A stretch of DNA of 42,044 nt from Paludibacteraceae bacterium (lineage in GTDB: Bacteria; Bacteroidota; Bacteroidia; Bacteroidales; Paludibacteraceae): NCBI GenBank assembly GCA_905233415.1, contig CAJOEX010000013.1, positions 1-42,044 of the forward strand, written 5' to 3'. The translations under genes were made by a program, and so were the position numbers. The notes under the pieces were generated by a model. The model did not search any database and had not been told where the DNA came from. It saw only the letters and a list, made by a program, of their open reading frames with translations. The first letter of the stretch is position 1, and the number at the start of each line of letters is the position of its first letter. Shown in pieces: positions 34,739 to 42,044 of this stretch.

Positions 34739-37297
34739 ATGACACTTACATTTCAAATCAATTATCGCACACCTTATGGGCAATCCATTTGCGTGATTGA
34801 AACCGAGCATTCCGTTCTCGGTTGGACAGAGGAACATCCGTTGGTTCTCAACTGCCAGGGTCAAGATTTCTGGACAGCAACGCTACCTATTTCAGACTTC
34901 GCAGGCACAATCAGTTACAAGTACGCCATCCGTCTGCCGGAAGGCGGATATTTGTACGAAGCCGGTCTGCCGCGACACCTGAACCTGCGCAGTAGCGACA
35001 AGAAACTGGTTGTTCGTGATTTCTGGCAAGCACAAGATTACGAAAAAGCATTCTACACAACGGCATTTTTGAAATCATTGTTCCATCGCCATAATCAGGC
35101 TAAAGCTAAGGCTCCGAAAGGTAATATCCGTTTTTCAATCGACTTGCCGCAGATTCTGCCGTCGCAAGGTGTCGGTATTATCGGTAACGTACCTGAATTA
35201 GGCAACTGGAACGCAGCCAACATGCTTGTGATGTCGGACGCAGATTTCCCGATTTGGCACGCAGATGCAGAGATCGGGCATGACCAGATTGTTGAGTACA
35301 AATATCTTATATATGACCTCCACACGGGAAATGTCGTTGATATTGAGTGGGGTGAAAACCGTCATGTATGGGGCATTGAAAAAGGCGTGAAGATTGAGCA
35401 GCATGACCGTTCGTTCCGCCGCACATTACCTCGTTTCAAAGCCGCAGGTGTTGCAGTTCCCGTATTTTCACTGCGCACCAATGACGGATTTGGTATCGGC
35501 GAGTTCCTCGACCTCAAAAAAATGGCTGACTGGGCTGCGCTTACAGGCCAGAAGATGATTCAAACCCTGCCTATTAACGACACCACGCTGACGCACACAA
35601 ACAGAGACTCCTATCCTTACAACGCTGTTTCAGTATTTGCCCTGCACCCCATATATATAAATATACCGCGTATGGGTAACCTGACACCGGCACAGAAGAA
35701 AAAATACGAGGCTACCAAAGCTGAATTCAATGCCAAGCCGATTGCCGACTACCAATGCGTTTATGACGAGAAGATGAAATACTTCAAGGCTATTTATAAA
35801 GCCGAAAAAGAAGCACTCTTCTCTTCGAAGGAATATAAAGATTTCTTTGCCCGTAACCGCGAATGGCTCGAACCGTATGCCGAGTTCCTGCACAAACGTG
35901 ACAAACAACCGGCAGATTTCTACTATTTCCTGCAATTCCACGCAGACCTGCAACTGAGCGAAGCGGTGGCTTATGCCCACTCCATCGGTGTAGCCATGAA
36001 AGGTGATATACCTATTGGCATCAGCCCCGACTCTGTAGATGCATATACGGACCCGCAACTGTTCAATTTGGATGCTTCGGCAGGTGCTCCGCCTGATGAT
36101 TTCTCCATTTCCGGTCAAAACTGGGGGTTCCCGACCTATAACTGGGATGTAATGGCGCAGGACAACTACAAATGGTGGCGTCGCCGTTTCACCAAGATGC
36201 AGGATTACTTTGATGCCTATCGCATTGACCACATCCTTGGGTTCTTCCGTATCTGGCAAATGCGCAAAACGGATGTATGGGGATTGTGCGGACATTTCTC
36301 ACCCGCTATGCCCTATTCGCTACAAGACCTGTGGAACATGGGTGTCGCATTGGACGAGGACCGCATGACGAAGCCCTATATACGTGCTAATTTCCTCGGT
36401 GACACATTTGGTTTTGATACCGAGTATGCCAAGGAGCATTTCCTCAACACTCGTGACGGATGGATTTTCTGGTTCAAAGACGAATTCGATACACAGGTTA
36501 AGGTCGAAAACTACTTTGACGAACAGCTTGCCCGTCCGCAGGCAGAGCGTTACAACCAACTTAGCGACGACACGCTCAATAATCTCAAAAACGGCTTATT
36601 GTACCTGCATTGCGAAGTGCTCTTTGTGCGCGACCAGCGTCATCCGGAGTTGCTCCACCCGCGTATCTCCATTTATCAGTCGCACTCCTATAACGAGCTC
36701 TACGACGACCAGAAGCAGATTATCATGGGCATTTACAATGATTACTTCTTCCGCCGTCACACCCAGTTCTGGCGTGAGTCTGCCATGCGCAAGCTCCCGA
36801 CACTTATCAACTCAACCGGTATGCTATGTTGCGGTGAGGATTTAGGTATGGTTCCCGCTTGTGTGCCTGATGTAATGCACGAACTGCAAATTCTCAGTCT
36901 TGAAATTCAGCGTATGCCGAAAGACCCGACTATTCTGTTTGCTCATCCGGCAGATGCTCCCTATCTGAGTGTTTGCACCACGGGCACACACGATACTAAT
37001 CCGTTGCGTGCATGGTGGGAAGAGGACCGCGAAGTAACCCAACGTTTCTACAACGAGCAAATGGGCTGGTGGGGTGAAGCACCGAAAGAGATGACACCGC
37101 AAATTGCCGAGTTCATCGTTAACCAGCACATGTATTCGCCTGCCATGTGGGTAATCCTCCCGCTGCAAGACTGGTTCGCCATTGACGGCGAAATCCGTCT
37201 GCCTAATCAGTTCGGCGGTATGCATATTTCGCTTGAAGACTTGCTCAAGAAAGATGCGTTCAATGAACATATTCGCCGCTTAACATCGGTTCGTTAA
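34739..37297 (+). CDS. malQ: 4-alpha-glucanotransferase (GH77) with two N-terminal CBM20-like domains
   Basis: This 852-residue cytoplasmic enzyme (no signal peptide) moves alpha-1,4-glucan segments between maltooligosaccharides. Two CBM20-like domains occupy about 1-115 ('FQINYRTPYGQ', 'SYKYAIRL') and 128-230 ('GNVPELGNWNAAN', 'VEYKYLIYD'). The GH77 domain follows, from 'VFSLRTNDGFGIGEF' (about 241) onward. 'YRIDHILGFFRIW' carries the nucleophile Asp (about 496), 'GEDLG' the acid/base Glu (about 700) and 'THDT' the stabilising Asp (about 752). The tandem-CBM20 plan and a long helical insertion (about 310-395) match the DPE2/Bacteroidetes MalQ type rather than short bacterial MalQ. It starts a two-gene operon. 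Confidence 0.92.
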   Translation: MTLTFQINYRTPYGQSICVIETEHSVLGWTEEHPLVLNCQGQDFWTATLPISDFAGTISYKYAIRLPEGGYLYEAGLPRHLNLRSSDKKLVVRDFWQAQDYEKAFYTTAFLKSLFHRHNQAKAKAPKGNIRFSIDLPQILPSQGVGIIGNVPELGNWNAANMLVMSDADFPIWHADAEIGHDQIVEYKYLIYDLHTGNVVDIEWGENRHVWGIEKGVKIEQHDRSFRRTLPRFKAAGVAVPVFSLRTNDGFGIGEFLDLKKMADWAALTGQKMIQTLPINDTTLTHTNRDSYPYNAVSVFALHPIYINIPRMGNLTPAQKKKYEATKAEFNAKPIADYQCVYDEKMKYFKAIYKAEKEALFSSKEYKDFFARNREWLEPYAEFLHKRDKQPADFYYFLQFHADLQLSEAVAYAHSIGVAMKGDIPIGISPDSVDAYTDPQLFNLDASAGAPPDDFSISGQNWGFPTYNWDVMAQDNYKWWRRRFTKMQDYFDAYRIDHILGFFRIWQMRKTDVWGLCGHFSPAMPYSLQDLWNMGVALDEDRMTKPYIRANFLGDTFGFDTEYAKEHFLNTRDGWIFWFKDEFDTQVKVENYFDEQLARPQAERYNQLSDDTLNNLKNGLLYLHCEVLFVRDQRHPELLHPRISIYQSHSYNELYDDQKQIIMGIYNDYFFRRHTQFWRESAMRKLPTLINSTGMLCCGEDLGMVPACVPDVMHELQILSLEIQRMPKDPTILFAHPADAPYLSVCTTGTHDTNPLRAWWEEDREVTQRFYNEQMGWWGEAPKEMTPQIAEFIVNQHMYSPAMWVILPLQDWFAIDGEIRLPNQFGGMHISLEDLLKKDAFNEHIRRLTSVR

Positions 37298-37315
37298 CAT
37301 CAAATAAATAAAGCT

Positions 37316-38566
37316 ATGAAACGTATATTAGTATCGGCTATTGCCTGCATTTTGCTTGCTCTCCCGAGTATGGCACAGGAAGAGACCTATCGCCCTACTC
37401 AGAACTGGTTTCCTGCTGACGCTACGGCTGCGGGTTCTTTTGAAAGGTTCGAGGGCGTCAAGGCTGCCCCTACACCCAGAACAGTAGCGGAGGCGGTTGC
37501 GGCACTTCCTGCACTGCCTACTGTTGAGCAACTATGCACCAGCCAAGCCAAAGAAGCCGCCATTCGCTCTACGTATCAGCCATATTATATAGCTATCGAA
37601 CAGGCCTTAATGCTTGTAGAAAAAGACCACGCTGCTATTCAGGCACGTATGGATGCCGTAAACAAGAAACAAGCCCAGCGTAACCAGCAGGCGGTTCAGC
37701 AGTATCAAAGCAACGTCAACGCAGGGTTAATGCCTTCTCAACAGGAGATGATGGCACTCTATATGTCCGGCGAAATTAACGAGAAGATGTCTGAGGAGCA
37801 GATGATGGACGTTATGGCAGGTAAGTTTGCTGAAAAATGGGGCATCTCCAAGCAGGAGTACCTTAAAATCATCGGCATGGCGCAATCCAATCCCAAGCAA
37901 GCGGAGGCATATATGAAGAGCAACCATCCGCAACTGTACAACCGTCTCTACGCCGCGAACTCCGGTTATAGTACTCAGGACGACAAAGAAGACCCGCGTG
38001 ATGTACGGTTTCACGAGATTAACGACGAATTGGATGCGTTGCAGGAGCAGCTGTCGGCAGCAAACAACTCATACGGTAGCACCGATGTGCGCATTGTCGA
38101 TCAACTTAATGCCGAATGGCTGAAATCCGATGAATCGCACCAGATTGATGCCATCGAGACTGCACTCTGGGAACGTGTAGAGAAATGGGAATCCACTCTC
38201 CAACTCAACGAATACGGCTATGCGGATGTTCCCTTCCCTGCGTGGTGGACAGCCGAGCGCAAGAAAGAGAATGCCCTCATTGACAAATGGAACAGTCGGG
38301 CGGCTGTACGTTGGCTCAAGATGGCCCAAGACGGTGAAAAGCAAATCAAAGGCATTTATGAGAAAATTGCCGCATTGGAGACCGAAAACGAACAATTAGG
38401 CAAGCAGGGGGACACGGAAAACATTCTTTATTTGATGAACAAGTTGCGTTTTTGCACCTTTATGGGGCAACTGCTTCTACTCACCCGGCCATTTAACGAT
38501 GCGCTCCTGTTCCCGTGTATTGACCGCTTGGAAGAAACCCAAGTTTACCACGTTGGGAAGGGATAA
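37316..38566 (+). CDS. Secreted coiled-coil hypothetical protein
   Basis: This 416-residue protein has a clear signal peptide (about 1-20, 'MKRILVSAIACILLALPSMA'). The mature part is mostly alpha-helical and rich in Gln, Glu and Ala, with likely coiled coils around 80-150 and 225-260 and again at 335-370 ('AALETENEQLGKQ'). A Trp-rich segment ('FPAWWTAERKKENALIDKWNS') lies near 305-325. I do not recognise a family; nothing suggests enzymatic activity. It begins 18 nt after malQ, so it is co-transcribed with a starch-processing enzyme although it is exported. Its end is 3 nt from the convergent maf stop. It lacks the C-terminal sorting tag seen in other secreted proteins here, suggesting a periplasmic location. 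Confidence 0.75.
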   Translation: MKRILVSAIACILLALPSMAQEETYRPTQNWFPADATAAGSFERFEGVKAAPTPRTVAEAVAALPALPTVEQLCTSQAKEAAIRSTYQPYYIAIEQALMLVEKDHAAIQARMDAVNKKQAQRNQQAVQQYQSNVNAGLMPSQQEMMALYMSGEINEKMSEEQMMDVMAGKFAEKWGISKQEYLKIIGMAQSNPKQAEAYMKSNHPQLYNRLYAANSGYSTQDDKEDPRDVRFHEINDELDALQEQLSAANNSYGSTDVRIVDQLNAEWLKSDESHQIDAIETALWERVEKWESTLQLNEYGYADVPFPAWWTAERKKENALIDKWNSRAAVRWLKMAQDGEKQIKGIYEKIAALETENEQLGKQGDTENILYLMNKLRFCTFMGQLLLLTRPFNDALLFPCIDRLEETQVYHVGKG

Positions 38567-38569
38567 TAC

Positions 38570-39133
38570 TTAGAAACCGAATTGTTTGAGAACGGAATAA
38601 ACCGGTTCAACCGGAAAGCCCATTACGTTAAAGTAAGAGCCGTTCATTTGGCTAACACCGATATAACCGATATATTCCTGTACACCGTAAGCCCCCGCTT
38701 TGTCGAGGGGCTTATATTTTTCCACATAATAGTCTATTTCCTTGTCCGTCAGTTTGCGGAACGTCACATCCGTGCAATCCACAAGCGACTGTTGCGTTTG
38801 GCAGGTCGTGAAGGTAACGCCGGTATAAACCTGGTGTGTATGCCCTGAAAGCAGATGCAGCATCCGCTTGGCATCCGCTTCGTCAACAGGTTTGCCTAAC
38901 ATCTGTCCGTTAAGCCAAACTATCGTATCTGCCGTAATCAGCAGTTCATCGGGTTGCAAATGTGCCCGATAGGCAGCTGCCTTTTCGCGCGATATATGTA
39001 AAGGTATATCTCCGGCCTGCAAGTCTGCCGGATAGGATTCAGCCGAGTCAATCGTAATGGCGGTAAACGGAATATCCAGCCCTGCCATTAATTCGCGACG
39101 GCGGGGAGACTGTGAACCAAGTATCAATTTCAT
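38570..39133 (-). CDS. maf: Maf-family nucleotide pyrophosphatase
   Basis: This 187-residue protein has 'LGSQSPRRREL' (about 5-15), 'TADTIVW' with the catalytic Asp (about 68-74), 'GHTHQVYTGV', 'DKAGAYGVQ' and 'GSYFNVMGFP'. These define the Maf/Ham1-like pyrophosphatases that hydrolyse dTTP, UTP or modified nucleotides. The SQSPRR start and the GAYGVQ motif fit the YhdE (dTTP/UTP) subgroup. Its ATG overlaps the UbiA stop by 4 nt (ATGA), making it the last gene of a three-gene operon. Confidence 0.9.
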   Translation of the reverse strand: MKLILGSQSPRRRELMAGLDIPFTAITIDSAESYPADLQAGDIPLHISREKAAAYRAHLQPDELLITADTIVWLNGQMLGKPVDEADAKRMLHLLSGHTHQVYTGVTFTTCQTQQSLVDCTDVTFRKLTDKEIDYYVEKYKPLDKAGAYGVQEYIGYIGVSQMNGSYFNVMGFPVEPVYSVLKQFGF

Positions 39134-40077
39134 AGCATACGTTCAATAACAAACGAATACAAAACGCCGAGGAACATAATGAACTTCATCAGCGACTGGG
39201 CATGGCGGTAATCAGACGGAATACGCGCCGCCCAAAGCAGCCATAGTTCGCACGCCAACGGGATAAGCAGCCCGAAAACAATATACTGTGTATTGAGGCT
39301 TCCCCAAGTATGCGGAAACGGCAGTACCACAAAACCGATATAACAAATCAGTCCCGCTGTACCGGCAATAAGAATTGTTAAAATAATCTTCGTCCACAAT
39401 TCACCCAGCACAATCGGCAGCGTGTGACACTCCAGTTCACGGTCACCGGTTTGGTCCTGCAGATCTTTGATAATTTCCCGAATCCAAGTAGTAAGAAACG
39501 CAAAAACGGCGAATCCGCCTGTCCAGAAAAACAAGTCCCGCCCGACGCTCAAATACGGCATGACATCCGGGTAATGCAGGTAAAGATATGCCACATTGGT
39601 CTGTGCAACAAGAATCGGAGGCAAAGCCGATGAGAACGAAATAATCAGATTCCCGAGCAGGAACTGCCGTTTGTAACTGGACGAATAAAACCACAGTAAT
39701 CCCGGCACAAGCAGAAAAATCGTCGCTATCGCCCAATTACGCACCACCCAAGCTACTGCCAAACCTGCCAAAGCGCCTGCCACTACCAAAATCCGATAGA
39801 GCCACATCGCTTCGTCTTTTGTTACTGTTTGCGTGACTATCAGTCGGTCAGGGCGGTTGATGCGGTCTATCTTCACATCGAAATAATCGTTGATAACATA
39901 TCCTGCCGCAGCCGTCAGTACCACCGCCAACAGTAACAACCCAAGCAACCACCACGGCAGCACCTCATAAAAGCGCACACTGTCCAAAACGGGTACACAA
40001 ACCCATTTCTCCATAACCCAAACCAGTATGCCGAGGAACAGCAGGTTCTGCCAACGTATCAACCGCAAGTAACTCAT
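39130..40077 (-). CDS. UbiA-family prenyltransferase
   Basis: I choose the ATG at 40077 (315 residues), which overlaps the amylase stop as ATGA; the frame extends upstream to 40128, but that part is hydrophilic and lies inside the amylase gene. It has about eight to nine transmembrane segments. The first Asp-rich motif is 'NDYFDVKIDRINRPDR' and the second 'DLQDQTGDRE', the two sites that bind the prenyl diphosphate through Mg. Bacteroidota homologues are often annotated as geranylgeranylglycerol-phosphate geranylgeranyltransferase or as generic UbiA; menaquinone synthesis (MenA) is another possibility. The acceptor cannot be read from sequence. Confidence 0.85.
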   Translation of the reverse strand: MSYLRLIRWQNLLFLGILVWVMEKWVCVPVLDSVRFYEVLPWWLLGLLLLAVVLTAAAGYVINDYFDVKIDRINRPDRLIVTQTVTKDEAMWLYRILVVAGALAGLAVAWVVRNWAIATIFLLVPGLLWFYSSSYKRQFLLGNLIISFSSALPPILVAQTNVAYLYLHYPDVMPYLSVGRDLFFWTGGFAVFAFLTTWIREIIKDLQDQTGDRELECHTLPIVLGELWTKIILTILIAGTAGLICYIGFVVLPFPHTWGSLNTQYIVFGLLIPLACELWLLWAARIPSDYRHAQSLMKFIMFLGVLYSFVIERML

Positions 40078-41735
40078 TCTTTTTTCTTTTTCGTCGCATC
40101 CACAATGCGATAGACGGCTCCCGTCCAAGCCGGCAGCGTAACCGCTAACGGCTTGTCAGCCGTGAAGGAAACATTCGTCAGCACAGTGTCTGTCAACAAA
40201 TCCGTCGCTACTGCTTTCTCCAATTGCGGCTGGTTGAGATAATGGAACGCATCTTCAGGGATAGTCACGCAAATATCCCGTTGCTTGTCATCAAAATTAA
40301 CCACTACCAACAGCAGCTCCTCATCCGCCTTACGAAGGAAAGCGAATTGCTCATGTTTGTCAAATCCTTCGTTTTGCGCATACTCCAAATCATACATCAA
40401 ACCGTCTGTAACAGCCTTATTGTCACGGGCAAGACAAAGCAGTTTTTGGTAGAATTGCCGCAGTGACCGCTGCTCGTCACTCAGGTTCTTGCCGTCAAAT
40501 TTGCCATGGTTTGCCCATGCCTGCAACGATTTGATTCCCCAGTAATCAAATATGGTTGATCTGCCGTCCATGCCCGAAAAGCCCTCGGCATCCATACCTT
40601 TTTCGCCCAATTCCTGTCCGGCATAAACCATCACGGGATTGCGCCCGAGCAAAGCCGCAACCGTCATTGCCGGCGCTGCACAATGGCCGCTTCCGCAGAA
40701 GAAACCGCTGGCGATACGTTGCTCGTCATGATTCTCAAGGAAATACAGCATTTTGTCGCGAATATCATCCACAGCCTGCCAGTGATGGGTAATACCTTCC
40801 GCCGCCCACGATTTGCTGGTTACGCCGCGCAAGTAGTCATACATTCCGACTTTGTCATACAAATAATCAAACCCTGCATTGATGAATTCCCGATACAACC
40901 GCGGATTATACACTTCACCGATAAATTCCACGTCCGGGAAGAACGTATGAATCTGCGGAATCACCCACCGCCAGAACTCTATCGGTACCATTTCCGCCAT
41001 ATCAACCCTGAACGCATCCACTCCTTTGCGCGCCCAGTAACTGAGGATATAAATCATCCTGTCCCACGTCGATGGAATCGGATTGAACTGTTTCTCACCG
41101 CCGCCTTGATAGAACACCCCGTAATTCAGTTTCACCGTCTCATACCAGTCGTTTTGACTCGGATGTGCCGTAAAACAGTCATTGCCGGTCACTTTAGCCG
41201 GAAACTCATTATAATCACCTATGTCGAATGATGGTTGAAACTTTTCACCGGGCAGGTAATAGAAGTTATTGAGCGGAGAGAATGCCCATTCCGGATGGTC
41301 ATCTTCGCCCAAATCCTTGAATCCTTCGGGTTTGCACAACGATTTGTATTCACGGGCAACATGGTTCGGCACAAAGTCGATGATTACTTTCAAGCCTTGT
41401 TTGTGGGTGCGACGGATGAGCGCCTCAAACTCCGCCATGCGTTTGTTCACATCCACTGCCAAATCGGGGTCCACGTCGTAATAATCCGTTATGGCGTAGG
41501 GGCTGCCGGCTTTGCCTTTGGTTATTGCGGGAGTGTTATATTCGGCGGTAGCATGGCGTACCACGCCGGTGTACCAGATGTGCGTAGCGCCCAGATCTTG
41601 AATTGCTTTCAGGGCTTTAGGGGTTATGTCTGCAAATTTGCCGCAGCCGTTTTCTTCTTTTGTGCCATTGGGTTTCCGCGTTTCGTTGTAATTGGTAAAC
41701 GTACGCGGAAAAAGTTGATAAATAATCGGTTTCAT
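40074..41735 (-). CDS. Cytoplasmic GH13 alpha-amylase-type glycoside hydrolase
   Basis: This 553-residue enzyme lacks a signal peptide and starts 'MKPIIYQLFPRTF'. GH13 regions: 'DFVPNH' (120-125), 'GVDAFRVDMAE' with nucleophile Asp245, 'GEVY' with acid/base Glu274 and 'ENHDEQ' (334-339). The C-terminal beta domain (about 440-545) is normal. The absence of a signal and of the sorting tail separates it from the secreted amylase at 21802; it probably degrades maltooligosaccharides or glycogen inside the cell, with the GH77 enzyme. It is the first gene of the operon amylase-ubiA-maf and has its own promoter. Confidence 0.92.
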   Translation of the reverse strand: MKPIIYQLFPRTFTNYNETRKPNGTKEENGCGKFADITPKALKAIQDLGATHIWYTGVVRHATAEYNTPAITKGKAGSPYAITDYYDVDPDLAVDVNKRMAEFEALIRRTHKQGLKVIIDFVPNHVAREYKSLCKPEGFKDLGEDDHPEWAFSPLNNFYYLPGEKFQPSFDIGDYNEFPAKVTGNDCFTAHPSQNDWYETVKLNYGVFYQGGGEKQFNPIPSTWDRMIYILSYWARKGVDAFRVDMAEMVPIEFWRWVIPQIHTFFPDVEFIGEVYNPRLYREFINAGFDYLYDKVGMYDYLRGVTSKSWAAEGITHHWQAVDDIRDKMLYFLENHDEQRIASGFFCGSGHCAAPAMTVAALLGRNPVMVYAGQELGEKGMDAEGFSGMDGRSTIFDYWGIKSLQAWANHGKFDGKNLSDEQRSLRQFYQKLLCLARDNKAVTDGLMYDLEYAQNEGFDKHEQFAFLRKADEELLLVVVNFDDKQRDICVTIPEDAFHYLNQPQLEKAVATDLLTDTVLTNVSFTADKPLAVTLPAWTGAVYRIVDATKKKKE

Positions 41736-41757
41736 GGATAGTTTTCTTTTCTGCCTG

Positions 41758-41789
41758 CAAAGGTAGCAAAAATTTTTTGAAGTACCAAA
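41758..41789 (-). promoter_or_regulatory. Promoter of cytoplasmic amylase operon
   Basis: On the minus strand, -7 TACCTTTG (41765-41758) and -33 TTTG (41789-41786) with a 20-bp spacer. The ATG at 41735 follows after a leader of about 17 nt. Confidence 0.75.
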
Positions 41790-41849
41790 TAAATCGGCAG
41801 AAAAATGCCTTTTGCCTGCAAAGAAGGTGTTTTATGACGATTTATTTGG
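41785..41849. promoter_or_regulatory. Possible operator: 11-bp inverted repeat around the amylase promoter
   Basis: CCAAATAAATC (41785-41795) and GATTTATTTGG (41839-41849) are perfect inverted copies separated by 43 bp. The first copy contains the -33 box. A direct repeat TGCCTGCAAAG (41752-41762 and 41813-41823) duplicates part of the -7 region. This resembles a site for a regulator bound at two positions, but no regulator gene is nearby. Confidence 0.5.
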
Positions 41850-41949
41850 AGTTCGCAGAGAAACGCGACCTCTTTTCGGGGGAATTGCGGAGGTCTAATC
41901 GACATAGCTATGCTATGGAGAATACCTACTGCAAGGAGGTATAATTGTC
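41850..41949. other. Non-coding stretch with paired short repeats
   Basis: No convincing gene is present between the amylase promoter and the 11-bp array. It contains GACCTC (41867-41872) facing GAGGTC (41890-41895), a palindrome CATAGCTATG (41903-41912), ATACCT (41922-41927) facing AGGTAT (41937-41942), and two copies of GGAGGTnTAATnG (41889 and 41935). This suggests a small structured RNA or a remnant repeat element. Confidence 0.4.
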
Positions 41950-42008
41950 TTTGCCCTGTCTTTTCAGTACCGTTACAGTACGGTCACAGTACGGTCACAG
42001 TACCGAAA
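41950..42008 (+). repeat. Four-copy 11-bp tandem array with TTTGCCCTGTC leader
   Basis: The leader TTTGCCCTGTC (41950-41960) is identical to the one at 9127. After TTTT follow CAGTACCGTTA (41965), CAGTACGGTCA (41976), CAGTACGGTCA (41987) and CAGTACCGAAA (41998), contiguous and in exact 11-bp phase. The unit differs from that of the other arrays. ACCGT and ACGGT segments in neighbouring units can pair. Confidence 0.85.
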
Positions 42009-42044
42009 AGGCGGGGCAATTACCAATAAAACGATAACCAATGG

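Noticed and set aside
35630..36295. 221-codon antisense frame inside malQ
   Set aside because: The sense frame carries GH77 motifs throughout this segment; the antisense frame is incidental.
1..42044. tRNA, rRNA, insertion sequences, prophage or integrase genes
   Set aside because: I found no transposase or integrase motif, no terminal inverted repeats with a transposase and no tRNA-like cloverleaf by eye; a tRNAscan and ISfinder search would be needed to be sure.

Overview
The window looks like chromosomal DNA of a member of the order Bacteroidales (phylum Bacteroidota). Nine intergenic sites carry the Bacteroidota promoter pair (TTTG-like -33 box, 19-20 bp, TAnnTTTG -7 box), and starts lack Shine-Dalgarno sequences. 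The core genes fit: GldD, succinate-type CoA-transferase, a class II CCA enzyme and TopoIV-B. Several secreted proteins end in tags resembling type IX secretion (T9SS) sorting signals. I cannot name a genus.

Layout. 1-2850: the 3' part of a large secreted multidomain protein. 2923-3876 (minus): a ribbon-helix-helix protein and an outer-membrane-like protein, divergent from 3992-8476 (plus): OPT transporter, class II fructose-bisphosphate aldolase, acetyl/succinyl CoA-transferase. A terminator follows, then a promoter at 8608-8639 and a run of plus-strand genes to 25028 with no terminator recognised: a 134-aa membrane-tailed protein, a 3060-aa surface protein rich in starch-binding-like and InlB-like modules, a BspA-type LRR protein, a 49-aa peptide, a secreted CX5R phosphatase, a secreted GH13 alpha-amylase and a CPBP membrane protease. 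24971-27464 (minus): a membrane-anchored hypothetical protein and parE. 27664-29283 (plus): an acyl-CoA synthetase, tail-to-tail with the CCA-adding enzyme (minus). 30768-34639 (plus): gldD, tadA, a 7TM-HD phosphohydrolase and dus, tightly packed. 34739-38566 (plus): a GH77 glucanotransferase with two CBM20-like domains and a secreted hypothetical protein. 38570-41735 (minus): a cytoplasmic GH13 amylase, a UbiA prenyltransferase and Maf, each overlapping the next by ATGA.

The common theme is alpha-glucan use. A secreted amylase and a giant surface protein share the same kind of module and carry sorting-type tails. Cytoplasmic GH77 and GH13 enzymes would finish the oligosaccharides, and aldolase plus CoA-transferase would feed glycolysis and acetate/succinate output. 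No SusC/SusD pair is present in the window.

The most unusual signals are (i) short tandem arrays with an exact 11-bp period and locus-specific units, two of them preceded by the same 11-nt leader; one lies between the start codon and signal peptide of the giant gene, where a unit gain or loss would abort translation; and (ii) secreted-protein tails that look like the standard T9SS type A tail with its two halves in swapped order.
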